Source: Poindextera sp035604135
GTDB lineage: Bacteria; Pseudomonadota; Alphaproteobacteria; Caulobacterales; Caulobacteraceae
Assembly (NCBI GenBank): GCA_035604135.1
Contig: DATNJB010000016.1
Span: 1 to 23,731 of the forward strand
Reading direction: 5' to 3'
DNA: 23,731 nucleotides
A program made the position numbers and the translations under genes. Positions 16,073-23,731 of this stretch are shown piece by piece; position 1 is the first letter of the stretch, and each line of letters opens with the position of its first letter. The notes under the pieces are model-generated. The model did not search any database and was not told the origin of the DNA. It worked only from the letters and a program-made list of their open reading frames with translations.

Positions 16073-16672
16073 GTGGCGCAGACGAACGGCGACGACCCCA
16101 AGCGTCAGGCCGAGGTCAGGCACAAGATCGCCAATCTCTTCCAACTGCTGTCCACGCTCACGCGGCTGCGGATGCAGCGGGCGCAGGAGGCCGAAAGCCG
16201 GCGCGACTTGGGCTCGCTGCTGGAGATGGTTTCGGCGCTCGCGCTGGTGCACCAGCGGGTGCTGAGCCCGGGCGGCGAGGATTTCGCGCTCTGTCTCGGC
16301 GACATGGCCGACCATTGGCGGCGCCGGTGCGCCGGCCGGCCGATCGCGATCGAGCTCACGGCTGCGCCGCTCGCCGTCCACGAGAGCCACGCCTCGGCCC
16401 TGGCGCTGATCGCCAACGAATTGGTCGCCAACGCGCTTGCCCGTGGGTTTCCGGACGAGCGGGCAGGGGTGATCCGCGTGGCGCTCGAGCGGGCGGGAGA
16501 CGATCGCGCTGCGCTGTCGGTGACCGACGATGGCATAGGCTACGACCCGGCGACTGTTGATGACGCCCGGCTCGGCCTGTGGCTGATCAAGGGGCTCGCC
16601 GCCCAGGTGCGCGGTGACCTCAGCACCACGGCCGACAACGGCGTCTCTTGCCGTCTGGAGTTCCCTGGCTGA
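16073..16672 (+). CDS. Sensorless histidine kinase core, HisKA_2/HATPase_c type
   Basis: 199-residue soluble protein with only a kinase core and no PAS, GAF, LOV or membrane segment. The dimerisation/phosphoacceptor helix reads AEVRHKIANLFQLLSTLTRL (His17 and Asn21), aligning with the HisKA_2 pattern HRVKNNLQLL but with Lys-Ile-Ala instead of Arg-Val-Lys; ALALVHQRV continues the second helix. The ATPase domain has an N-box IANELVANAL (Glu116, Asn120), a G1 box DDGIG (Asp152, Gly154, Gly156) and a G2 region LGLWLIKGLAAQVRG. Key residues for ATP binding are kept. GTG 16073 follows GAGGGG at about 16060-16065. The gene is divergent from the ots operon across 140 bases, with no response regulator nearby. 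It could be an active kinase fed by an unlinked partner or a phosphotransfer protein. Partner and signal are unknown. Confidence 0.82.
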   Translation: MAQTNGDDPKRQAEVRHKIANLFQLLSTLTRLRMQRAQEAESRRDLGSLLEMVSALALVHQRVLSPGGEDFALCLGDMADHWRRRCAGRPIAIELTAAPLAVHESHASALALIANELVANALARGFPDERAGVIRVALERAGDDRAALSVTDDGIGYDPATVDDARLGLWLIKGLAAQVRGDLSTTADNGVSCRLEFPG

Positions 16673-16760
16673 GCGGTCGGCGGCGACGATCGCGCTCCAC
16701 GCGGTCTTGAGCCCGCCCGCGCTCACGTGCTTATGAGCCGGCACGGGAGTGAAACAAGAT

Positions 16761-18350
16761 ATGACGGAAACCATCGAGCTGCCCGATGCGGGCAAGATCG
16801 CCGAGCTGGCGGCGGTTGGCATGCTGCCATCGCTCTACGCTCGGCTGAAACCGAACGCGATTGCGGTCTACGGCGCGCACAGCCAGCGGACCTTCGCCGA
16901 GCTGAACGGCAATGCCAACCGCCTGGTCGCCGCGCTCGCCCGCGCGGGCGTCACGGCCGGCGACCACATCGCACTGCTGTGCGGCAACAAGCCGGAGTTC
17001 ATCGAGGTCTTGGCCGCGGCCTGGCGCTCGGGCCTGCGCCTTACGCCGCTCAACTGGCACCTGAGCCCGCCCGAGGTCGCCTACATCGTCGGCGATTGCC
17101 GGGCCAAGGCGCTGATCGCGGACGCGGATTTCGCCGCCGCCGCGACCGCCTCGCTCAACGACAATCTCACCTGCAAACTCGCGATCGGCGGCCGGATCGA
17201 CGGGTTCGGAAGCTACGAACAGGCGCTTGCGGCCGAGAGCGACGCCGACCCGGTTCATCCCGTCCACGGCAACACGATGATGTACACCTCCGGCACGACG
17301 GGCCGCCCGAAGGGCGTCTACCGCGCACGCACCATGGCCATGCCGCCGTCGTGGGGCGAGGGCTCGCCCAAGGGCTACAAGTTCCACGAGGACGTGAACA
17401 TGTGCTGCGGGCCGGCCTATCACGCCGCGCCGCTGGCGTTCGACATCGCCCAGCCGCTGAATTCGGGCATCACCATCGTGCTGATGGAGCGGTTCGATCC
17501 CGAGGGCTTCCTCGCCACGGTCGAGAAGCACCACGTCACCCACACCCACATGGTTTCGACCATGTTCCAGCGCATCCTGGCGCTGCCAAAGGCGGTGCGC
17601 GAGAAGTACGACATCTCGAGCCTTCGCCACATCCTGCATGGCGCCGCGCCGACGCCGCCCGAGGTCAAGCGAGCGATGATCGATTGGCTGGGCCCGATCC
17701 TTTACGAGTACTACGCCGCCAGCGAAGGCGGCGGCAACTTCATGATCGACTCCCACGAGTGGCTGAAGAAGCCCGGCAGCGTCGGCAAGCTCATGTCCGG
17801 TTCGGGCACCCGCATCGTCGACGACCACGGCGCCGACGTGAAGCAGGGCGAGGTGGGCGTGATCTACTTCCCGCACAGCCCGATCGCGCGCTTCGAGTAC
17901 TACAACGACAAGGAAAAGACGAAGGCGGCCGAGCTGCCGGGCGGCGAGCACTTCACCGTCGGCGACATGGGCTACGTCGACGAGGACGGCTACCTCTTCC
18001 TCACCGGGCGCACGGCCGAGTGCATCATTTCCGGTGGGGTGAACATCTATCCGCAGGAGATCGACAACGAGCTCACCAAGCATCCGGCCGTGAAGGACGT
18101 CTGCACGGTCGGCGTGCCGAACGACGAATGGGGCGAGGAGGTGAAGGCGGTCATCGCGCTGCACCCCGGCTACAGGGCCTCGCCGGAGCTCGCCAAGGAG
18201 ATGCTCGACTTCATCCGCCCGCATCTCGCCGGCTACAAGATGCCGCGCAGCATCGACTTCGTCGACGAGGTCCCCCGCTCCGAGGCGGGCAAGGTCCAGC
18301 GCCGCCAGGTGCGCGCGCCCTATTGGGCCGGCCGCGTCAAGCAGATCTGA
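16761..18350 (+). CDS. AMP-dependent acyl-CoA synthetase (ANL superfamily)
   Basis: Activates a carboxylic acid to its acyl-CoA through an acyl-adenylate. It has 529 residues from ATG 16761, which I prefer to the in-frame GTG 16749 because GGGAG at 16745-16749 then has workable spacing. ANL motifs: P-loop YTSGTTGRPKG (residues 175-185), YAASEGG (318-324, the A5 motif), a hinge region near GYLFLTGRTAECIISGG, and the A10 lysine in PRSEAGKVQRR (Lys511). The arrangement resembles medium/long-chain or FadD-like acyl-CoA synthetases rather than acetyl-CoA synthetase. It stands alone, 88 bases after the kinase and tail to tail with the M32 peptidase, so context gives no pathway. A TTGAGC at 16707-16712 lacks a good -10 partner. 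Substrate cannot be determined. Confidence 0.92.
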   Translation: MTETIELPDAGKIAELAAVGMLPSLYARLKPNAIAVYGAHSQRTFAELNGNANRLVAALARAGVTAGDHIALLCGNKPEFIEVLAAAWRSGLRLTPLNWHLSPPEVAYIVGDCRAKALIADADFAAAATASLNDNLTCKLAIGGRIDGFGSYEQALAAESDADPVHPVHGNTMMYTSGTTGRPKGVYRARTMAMPPSWGEGSPKGYKFHEDVNMCCGPAYHAAPLAFDIAQPLNSGITIVLMERFDPEGFLATVEKHHVTHTHMVSTMFQRILALPKAVREKYDISSLRHILHGAAPTPPEVKRAMIDWLGPILYEYYAASEGGGNFMIDSHEWLKKPGSVGKLMSGSGTRIVDDHGADVKQGEVGVIYFPHSPIARFEYYNDKEKTKAAELPGGEHFTVGDMGYVDEDGYLFLTGRTAECIISGGVNIYPQEIDNELTKHPAVKDVCTVGVPNDEWGEEVKAVIALHPGYRASPELAKEMLDFIRPHLAGYKMPRSIDFVDEVPRSEAGKVQRRQVRAPYWAGRVKQI

Positions 18351-18429
18351 GGAACCAGCCCTCCGCGAGCCCCTCAGCAAGTCACTTAGCGCGTCAGCTG
18401 CTCGCCGCCGACGCCGGCCGCTCGTCGCT

Positions 18430-19953
18430 TCAGGGCGCGGCTTCTTCGAGGTAGCGGCGGCGGATGTGGCGCTTGTAGGCGCCGGCCGACAGCGGCGCGC
18501 CGGTGGCTTCGCCGACCAGCGTCGCGAAGTCGACCAGGCTGGCGCGCTCGTGCACGCGCGGGCGGGCCCAGGCGAAGTAGGGGGTGAAGTCGCCACGCCC
18601 AAGCCCAGGTCGGATCTCCGGGTTGTTGGCCGTCGCCCGCTCGAACAGCTGCGCGGCCAGCATCGAGCCCATGGCGTAGTTGGGGAAGTAGCCAAACAGG
18701 CCCGCCGACCAATGGATGTCCTGCAGGCAGCCGTGGGCGAGGTCGGGCGGCGTGCGGCCGAACATCTTCGCAAACATCTCGTCCCAGGCGGTCGGGATGT
18801 CGGCGACGCCGAGGTCGCCCTTCAGCAGCGCCTGCTCCAGCCGGTAGCGCAGGATGACGTGCAGCGGATAGGAGATCTCGTCTGCTTCGACGCGGATGTA
18901 GTCGTCATCCAGCCGGCGCCAGTTGTTGAGCACATTCTGGAACGACCAGACGCTCGCGTCGCCGCCCAGGTGCTCGGCCATCAGCGGCGCGAGGAAGGTG
19001 AGGAACTCATGGCTCCGGCCGGCGACCATCTCCAGCGACAGCGACTGGCTCTCGTGCACCGTCATGCCGCGCGCCTGGCCGGCGGGCTTGAACGCCAGCG
19101 CGCGGGGCAGGTTGTACTCGTACATCGCGTGCCCCGCTTCGTGCAGCGTCGCGTGGATCGAGAACGCCACGTTTTGAACGTCGTAGCGCGTGGTGAAGCG
19201 CACGTCGCCGGGGCTGTGCGGCGACGAGAACGGGTGCGGCGCCTGGTCGATGCGGAAGTGGTCGGGGTCGTGTCCGACCGTGAGCGCCAGCCGGTGGGAG
19301 AGCGCAGCCTGCTTGTCGGTCGGGACCGGCGGGAAGGGGATGGGCTTGCACCAACCGGCCTGCCGCTCGCGCACCTCGGCGATCAAGGGCGGCAGGGACG
19401 CGGCCAACTCGGCGAAGATCGGGTCGATCATGGATTCGCTGACGCCGGGGTCGTATTCGTCGAGCATCGCGCCGTAGAGGGTCGTCCCCAGCGCCTCGGC
19501 CTTGGCGTGGGCGATCTCGCGGATGATTGAGAGCATCTCGGCGAACGGCCCGGCGAAACTCTTGTAGTCGTTCTCCGGCTTGGCGCGGGCCCAGATCGGC
19601 TGCAGCTGGGCAGCGAGGCGCGCCTTGGCCGCCTGCAGGTCCTTGGGCGCGGCCGCGGCGTGCACCCAATGGCGACGCATCTCCCTCACGTCCGCCTGCT
19701 CGGCCGGCTCGAGCGCGCTCGCCATCGCCTCGGCCTCGGCGATCTCCGCGCCAGCGGCCTCCGACCCGATCAGGTCGACCGAGACCTCGGTCAGCGCAGC
19801 CATCTGCTCGCCCCTGGCCCAGGCGCCGCCGCGCGGCATGTTGGTCTGGGCGTCCCAACCGAGGATCGAGCGGGCGCCGTCGAGCTTGCCGGCGAGCTGG
19901 AACCGATGAGAAACGCGGGTGTAGGGGTCGTGCTGGGGGGCGGGCGCGCTCAT
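18430..19953 (-). CDS. Metallocarboxypeptidase, family M32 (Taq carboxypeptidase type)
   Basis: Cytosolic zinc carboxypeptidase of family M32, 507 residues, the usual length. The zinc motif is HEAGH (His271, Glu272, His275) within ATLHEAGHAMYEYNLPRAL; the family signatures DVRFTTRYD, GMTVHESQSLSLEMVAGRS, DEISYPLHVILRYRLEQAL and IHWSAGLFGYFPNYAMGSMLAAQL are also present. The frame is open upstream to nt 20082, but residues before Met at 19953 are Arg/Ser-rich and run into hemN, whereas MSAPAPQHDPYTRVSHRF is a normal N-terminus. No ribosome site is clear; a hairpin lies directly before the start codon. It follows hemN on the same strand after 70 bases and may be read through from it, but the functional link is not obvious. 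Confidence 0.94.
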   Translation of the reverse strand: MSAPAPQHDPYTRVSHRFQLAGKLDGARSILGWDAQTNMPRGGAWARGEQMAALTEVSVDLIGSEAAGAEIAEAEAMASALEPAEQADVREMRRHWVHAAAAPKDLQAAKARLAAQLQPIWARAKPENDYKSFAGPFAEMLSIIREIAHAKAEALGTTLYGAMLDEYDPGVSESMIDPIFAELAASLPPLIAEVRERQAGWCKPIPFPPVPTDKQAALSHRLALTVGHDPDHFRIDQAPHPFSSPHSPGDVRFTTRYDVQNVAFSIHATLHEAGHAMYEYNLPRALAFKPAGQARGMTVHESQSLSLEMVAGRSHEFLTFLAPLMAEHLGGDASVWSFQNVLNNWRRLDDDYIRVEADEISYPLHVILRYRLEQALLKGDLGVADIPTAWDEMFAKMFGRTPPDLAHGCLQDIHWSAGLFGYFPNYAMGSMLAAQLFERATANNPEIRPGLGRGDFTPYFAWARPRVHERASLVDFATLVGEATGAPLSAGAYKRHIRRRYLEEAAP

Positions 19954-19982
19954 GGAGCGGGACCATTGGCGGCGGCCGCTCC
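19954..19982 (-). promoter_or_regulatory. Inverted repeat directly upstream of the M32 start codon
   Basis: GGAGCGG and CCGCTCC, two perfect 7-base arms, flank a 15-base loop, and the 3' arm abuts the ATG at 19953. In the transcript the only GGAG-like Shine-Dalgarno sequence upstream lies in the 5' arm and would be paired. This could limit translation, or it could be a chance GC-rich repeat; no U-tract follows, so it is not a typical terminator. Confidence 0.35.
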
Positions 19983-20023
19983 GCGCGTCAAGCAGGCCCC
20001 GGTCGCAACCTACGGCGGCAGGT

Positions 20024-21406
20024 CTAGACCACGCTCGAGTGCCGCTGGGCATCCGGCGCGAGATAGGCGTCGAACACCGCACAGGCGGCGCGCATAAACG
20101 GCCGTCCGGCCTCGGTGACCGTCAGCCGATCGGCGCTGACCACGACCAGGCCGTCCGCCTCCAGCAGGCGCAGCCGCTCGATCGCGGGCGCGAGCTCGGC
20201 GGTTGTTCGGCCCCGGCGCGCGGCAATGGCTGCGAGGTCGACGGCAAGGTCGCACATGAGCCGCTCGATGATCTCTGCGCGGAAGCGGTCGTCATCGGTC
20301 AGGGCGACGCCGCGCGCCGTGGGTAGGACGCCCGCCAACACGGCCTTGCGCCAGGCCAACTCCTCCGCCGTGTTCTGCACATAGCCCTGCGGCAGCCGGC
20401 CGATGGCCGAGGCCCCGATGCCGATCAGCGTCTCGGCTTCGTCGACGGTGTAGCCCTGGAAGTTGCGGTGCAGCCGGCCGCTCTTCGCCGCCAGCGCCAG
20501 TTCGTCGTCCTCGCGGGCATAGTGGTCGAGACCAATGCGCACGTAGCCGGCCGCTTTCAATCGCTCGGCGGCGGCCTCGCTCTGCTCGATCCGCTCCAGG
20601 TCTCCGGGCAGCGCCTGGGCGTCGATCAGCTTCTGGTGCGGCTTCATCCAGGGCACGTGGGCATATCCGAATAGGGCCAGCCGCTCCGGCTCCAGGGTTA
20701 GCACCCGATCGAGCGTCCCCAGGACGTCCGCCGTCGTCTGCCGCGGCAGGCCGTACATCAGGTCGAGGTTCAGCGAGCGGACGCCGATCTCGCGCAGCCA
20801 GCCGGCGGCGCGGGCGACGACCTCGAACGGCTCGGGCCGGTTCACCGCCGCCTGTACCGCCGGGGACAGGTCCTGCACGCCGAGGCTGGCGCGGGTCAGG
20901 CCGTGGAAAGCCGCCGCCTGCACCCACTGGCGCGTCAGCTGGGACGGATCGATCTCGGCGGCGATCTCGGCGCCGGGCTGCAGGTCGAACACGTGGCGGA
21001 TGGCGCCGAAGAGGGCGGTGAGGTCGTCGCGCGACAGCATGTTCGGCGTGCCGCCGCCCAGGTGCAACGCGTTGGCGACCGGCCGCGCGGGCAGCCGCGC
21101 TTCGATCAGCGCAAGCTCGTCGCGCACCAGCCCGATGTAGTCGCTGATGGTCTCCCGCCTGTGCACGGCGCGGGTGTTGCAGGCGCAGTACCAGCATAGG
21201 CGCGCGCAGAAGGGGATGTGGACGTAGAGCGACACCGGCTTCGTCGTCGGCAGGACGGAAAGCCACTTGCCGCAGACGTCGGCGTCGACGGCGGGCGTGA
21301 ACTGCGCCGCCGTCGGGTAGCTCGTGTAGCGCGGCGCGCGGCCGCCGTAGCGGCTGAGAAGCATGGCCCGGTCGGGCGCTCTTAAGGTGGCGTCGGCGAG
21401 GGTCAT
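20024..21406 (-). CDS. hemN: Oxygen-independent coproporphyrinogen III oxidase (radical SAM)
   Basis: Radical SAM enzyme that converts coproporphyrinogen III to protoporphyrinogen IX without oxygen, in the cytosol. It has 460 residues, the length of true HemN. The [4Fe-4S] motif is FCARLCWYCAC (Cys67, Cys71, Cys74, plus Cys76, as in HemN rather than HemW), preceded by YVHIPF and followed by LHLGGGTPNMLS. The N-terminus RYGGRAPRYTSYPTAAQF is also typical of HemN. Further signatures include GVQDLSPAVQAAVNR, NLDLMYGLPRQT, FGYAHVPWMKPHQKLID, IGLDHYAREDDEL and NFQGYTVDEAETLIGIGASAIG. ATG 21406 has GGGAAGG at 21411-21417 and overlaps the ccoS stop (ATGA); the frame runs further upstream, but only through ccoS. 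Position after ccoIS indicates microaerobic expression together with cbb3 oxidase. An FNR/FixK site would lie upstream, outside the window. Confidence 0.95.
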   Translation of the reverse strand: MTLADATLRAPDRAMLLSRYGGRAPRYTSYPTAAQFTPAVDADVCGKWLSVLPTTKPVSLYVHIPFCARLCWYCACNTRAVHRRETISDYIGLVRDELALIEARLPARPVANALHLGGGTPNMLSRDDLTALFGAIRHVFDLQPGAEIAAEIDPSQLTRQWVQAAAFHGLTRASLGVQDLSPAVQAAVNRPEPFEVVARAAGWLREIGVRSLNLDLMYGLPRQTTADVLGTLDRVLTLEPERLALFGYAHVPWMKPHQKLIDAQALPGDLERIEQSEAAAERLKAAGYVRIGLDHYAREDDELALAAKSGRLHRNFQGYTVDEAETLIGIGASAIGRLPQGYVQNTAEELAWRKAVLAGVLPTARGVALTDDDRFRAEIIERLMCDLAVDLAAIAARRGRTTAELAPAIERLRLLEADGLVVVSADRLTVTEAGRPFMRAACAVFDAYLAPDAQRHSSVV

Positions 21407-21570
21407 GGCGCCTTCCCGTCCGGCGAGTCGTCGTAGCGGTCGCTGAGGATGCGGGCGGCGTCGCCGGCCGGGTCGTCGTACTGGCCGCTGCGCACCGACC
21501 ACCAGAAGGCGCCGAGCCCTATCAAGGCGATGCCAAGCGAAATCGGCGCGAGCACGAGGATGATGGTCAT
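21403..21570 (-). CDS. ccoS: cbb3-type cytochrome oxidase assembly protein CcoS
   Basis: 55-residue membrane protein needed for cofactor insertion into cbb3 oxidase. It has one N-terminal transmembrane helix (about residues 3-25, IILVLAPISLGIALIGLGAF) followed by the CcoS signature WSVRSGQYDDPAGDAARIL, and an acidic tail. It is easy to miss because a longer spurious frame runs through it. ATG 21570 overlaps the ccoI stop by 4 bases and its own stop overlaps the hemN start by 4 bases, so all three genes are translationally coupled. The order ccoI-ccoS is conserved among proteobacteria. Confidence 0.94.
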   Translation of the reverse strand: MTIILVLAPISLGIALIGLGAFWWSVRSGQYDDPAGDAARILSDRYDDSPDGKAP

Positions 21571-23731
21571 CGCCGCGCCGCCAGGTTCATGCGCAGTGCG
21601 TTGAGCGTCACCACCAGCGAAGAGCCCGACATCGCGAGCGCGGCAACGAAGGGGTTGATCAACCCGAAGATGGCCGCCGGCGCTGCAAGCGCGTTGTAGG
21701 CGGCGGAAAAGCCGAAGTTCTCCAGCGCCCGGCGCCGCGCGGCCCTCGCCACGTCGATCGCGTCGACGACGGCCATCAGGCCCTCGCCCTCGAACACCAG
21801 GTCCGCCGCGTTCTGGCTCGCATCCAGGGCCGCCCCCGGGGCCATCGAAGCGTTGGCGCGGGCGAGCGCCGCGGCGTCGTTCAGGCCGTCCCCCACCATC
21901 AGCACCTTGCGGCCCTCGGCCTTGAGCGCATCGATTGCGTCGGACTTCTCGAACGGCGTGACGCCGGCGCGCCACCGCTGGATGCCGGCGCCCTCGGCCG
22001 CCGCGCGCACCGCCGGCGCGACGTCGCCTGAGAGCACCTCGACCGAGAGCCCGCGGGCCTTCAACGCCGCGACCGCCTGGGCGGCATCGGCGCGCAGCCT
22101 GTCGGCGAAGCCGAAGCGGATCGCGGTTTCGCCGTCGAACGCGAACCAGAGCTCCGTCTCCGGAGCCGACCTGTCGGCCACGCCGACGTACGCGGCTCGG
22201 CCGAGCCTGGCCGGGCGGCCGGCGACGCGGCCGGCGATTCCTAGACCGGGCGTCTCCTTGGCGTCGGTGGCCACGGGTCCTGGGCCTGCCGCCCGCGCCA
22301 GCGCTTGCGCCAGCGGGTGGCGCGAGGCGCGGGCGAGTTCGGCGGCCACGGCGAGGTGCGCGGCGGGCGCATCGATCGGCTTCGGCCGCCCCTCGGTGAG
22401 CACGCCGGTCTTGTCGAAGACGACGGTGTCGACCTCGGCCAGCCGCTCGAGCGCCGCGCCCGACTTGACCAGCACGCCTTTCTTGAAAAGGCGGCCGGAC
22501 GCCGCGATCTGCACCGCCGGCACGGCGAGGCCAAGGGCGCAGGGGCAGGTGATGATGAGGACGGCCGCCGCGCGCAGCAACGCCTCGCGTGGCCCAAGCC
22601 CGATCGCCCAGGCGCCCACGAAGGTCGCGAGCGCCAGCGTGTGCACCACCGGCACGTAGACCTGCGCCGCCCGGTCCGCGAGGCGGACGTAGGCGGACTT
22701 CGACTGCGCGCCCGCTTCCATCAGCCGCGCGATGCCGGCCAGCGCCGAGTCCTCGGCGCGGGCGAGCGTCTGCATGATCAGCCGCCCGTCGAGGTTCAGC
22801 GCGCCCGCCCGCACGACCGCGCCTGCGCGCACGGGCCAGGGCGTCGTCTCGCCGGTGATCATGGCGTTGTCGAGGCTGGACGCGCCCTCGATGACGAGGC
22901 CGTCGACCGGGACCCGCTCGCCGGGCGCAACCGCGATGCGATCGCCGACGGCGACCCGCGCAACCGGCGTGACGTGCTCCAGACCGCGCTCGTCGAGCCG
23001 GCTGGCCGCCGGCGCCTGCAGCGCGAGCAGATCGCGCGCCGCGCTCGCCGCTTTCGCCCGGAGCTGATGGTCCAGCCAGCGGCCGATCAGGAGCAAGAAG
23101 ACCAGGCTCACGGCCGCGTCGAAATAGGCGTGCCGGCCGCCCTGGATCGTTTCGGAGAAACTGACGATGAGGGTGAGCAGCACGCCGATCGAGATCGGCA
23201 CGTCCATGTTCGCCTTGCCGCGTCGCAGCGAACGCCAGGCGGATTCGAAAAAGATGCGGCCGCCATAGAGCGCGCAGGGGGTCGCGACGATGGCCGAGAG
23301 CCAGTACAGGATCGCCCGCGTCGAGCCATCCAGTTCCTGGCCGAAGAGACCGGCCCAGATCGGCACGGAGAACATCATCACGTTGCCGGCGCCGAAGCCC
23401 GCCACGCCGAGCGCCAGTGTCAGCCGGCGGCCTTCCGCGTCCTCCGCCGCCCGTGCGGTGGCGGGATCGAAGAGGGTCGCCGGGTAGCCGGCCCTCTCGA
23501 CGGCGCCGATCACGGCGGCCGGATCGCCGCGCTCGCCTTTGAAGGTCACCGAGAGCTTGCCGGTGGTCAGGTTGAGCCTCGCCTGCTCGACGCCGGGGGC
23601 GGCGCCAGCGGCGGCCTCGACCTTGGCGAGGCAGGTCGCGCATTTCGCGCCGCGCACCAGGAGCTCCAGCCGTCCGCGGCCCTCGCGGTCGTGGGCAAGG
23701 AAGCCCGAGAAGTCGGCGACCGCCTCGCTCA
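21567..23731 (-). CDS. ccoI: Copper-exporting P1B-type ATPase CcoI/FixI, 5'-partial
   Basis: Copper-transporting P-type ATPase that supplies cbb3 oxidase assembly. The frame stays open to the window edge, so the N-terminus is missing; about 720 residues are visible. An apparent start at 23657 is an internal GTG within the metal-binding domain and not the true start. Motifs: HMA domain with GAKCATC (Cys codons at 23640-23642 and 23631-23633), TGE in MITGETTPW, membrane metal site CPC at 22539-22547 within ITCPCALGLA, phosphorylation motif DKTG at 22404-22415 (Asp at 22413-22415), HP in SRHPLAQAL, hinge GDGLNDAAAL, and last helices with AYNAL and MSGSSLVVTLNALRMNLA, as in Cu(I) ATPases. The short coupled gene ccoS next to it separates CcoI from housekeeping CopA. 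Upstream ccoG/ccoH and ccoNOPQ would be expected to the right of the window. Confidence 0.94.
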   Translation of the reverse strand, partial: SEAVADFSGFLAHDREGRGRLELLVRGAKCATCLAKVEAAAGAAPGVEQARLNLTTGKLSVTFKGERGDPAAVIGAVERAGYPATLFDPATARAAEDAEGRRLTLALGVAGFGAGNVMMFSVPIWAGLFGQELDGSTRAILYWLSAIVATPCALYGGRIFFESAWRSLRRGKANMDVPISIGVLLTLIVSFSETIQGGRHAYFDAAVSLVFLLLIGRWLDHQLRAKAASAARDLLALQAPAASRLDERGLEHVTPVARVAVGDRIAVAPGERVPVDGLVIEGASSLDNAMITGETTPWPVRAGAVVRAGALNLDGRLIMQTLARAEDSALAGIARLMEAGAQSKSAYVRLADRAAQVYVPVVHTLALATFVGAWAIGLGPREALLRAAAVLIITCPCALGLAVPAVQIAASGRLFKKGVLVKSGAALERLAEVDTVVFDKTGVLTEGRPKPIDAPAAHLAVAAELARASRHPLAQALARAAGPGPVATDAKETPGLGIAGRVAGRPARLGRAAYVGVADRSAPETELWFAFDGETAIRFGFADRLRADAAQAVAALKARGLSVEVLSGDVAPAVRAAAEGAGIQRWRAGVTPFEKSDAIDALKAEGRKVLMVGDGLNDAAALARANASMAPGAALDASQNAADLVFEGEGLMAVVDAIDVARAARRRALENFGFSAAYNALAAPAAIFGLINPFVAALAMSGSSLVVTLNALRMNLAARR

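Noticed and set aside
16731..18773. Long open frame (680 codons) antisense to the acyl-CoA synthetase
   Set aside because: It spans an intergenic gap and part of the M32 gene out of frame, lacks any recognisable domain, and the sense gene has complete ANL motifs.
21652..21665. 14-base perfect palindrome containing TTGATCAA, reminiscent of FNR/FixK half-sites
   Set aside because: It lacks the 4-base spacer of an FNR box and lies inside ccoI, encoding the ordinary LINPF segment.

Overview
This window comes from a GC-rich bacterial chromosome, most likely an alphaproteobacterium of the Caulobacterales (Caulobacter or Phenylobacterium type). That placement is an inference. It rests on GC-biased codon use, MdtA/MdtB/MdtC-type pumps paired with a NodT-type outer-membrane lipoprotein, a LemA lipoprotein followed by two TPM proteins, a HisKA_2-type kinase core, and a ccoI-ccoS-hemN arrangement. 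Sixteen protein genes fill almost the whole window. No gap exceeds 150 bases, and I see no rRNA, tRNA, insertion sequence, phage gene or CRISPR array.

Layout: (1) Positions 1-9824 (+) encode a complete tripartite RND efflux system: a periplasmic adaptor (5' end outside the window), two different RND permeases overlapping by 4 bases, and an outer-membrane channel lipoprotein. (2) Positions 9887-11960 (+) hold a tight lemA-TPM-TPM trio of envelope proteins. (3) Positions 11981-15932 (-) hold a translationally coupled otsB - GH15 glycosidase - otsA operon for trehalose metabolism, meeting the TPM genes tail to tail. (4) A 140-base divergent region separates otsB from a small soluble histidine kinase core with no sensor domain (+), which is followed by an acyl-CoA synthetase (+). 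(5) Positions 18430-23731 (-) hold the end of a cbb3 cytochrome oxidase assembly cluster: ccoI (copper P-type ATPase, cut by the window end), ccoS, and an oxygen-independent coproporphyrinogen oxidase (hemN type), with an M32 carboxypeptidase downstream.

How the genes work together: the efflux genes should be made as one transcript, with the adaptor bridging permease and NodT-type channel. OtsA makes trehalose-6-phosphate, OtsB dephosphorylates it, and the GH15 enzyme between them probably acts on trehalose or a glucan. CcoI and CcoS supply copper and assembly functions for cbb3 oxidase, and the HemN-type enzyme supports heme synthesis at low oxygen, so the three form a microaerobic module whose remaining genes should lie to the right.

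Most of the window is recognisable. The least ordinary points are two Spy/CpxP-like LTxxQ modules fused to the C-terminus of the RND adaptor, a low-complexity insertion in the second permease, the GH15 gene inside the ots operon, and the sensorless kinase divergent from that operon. I found no convincing evidence of an entirely new system.
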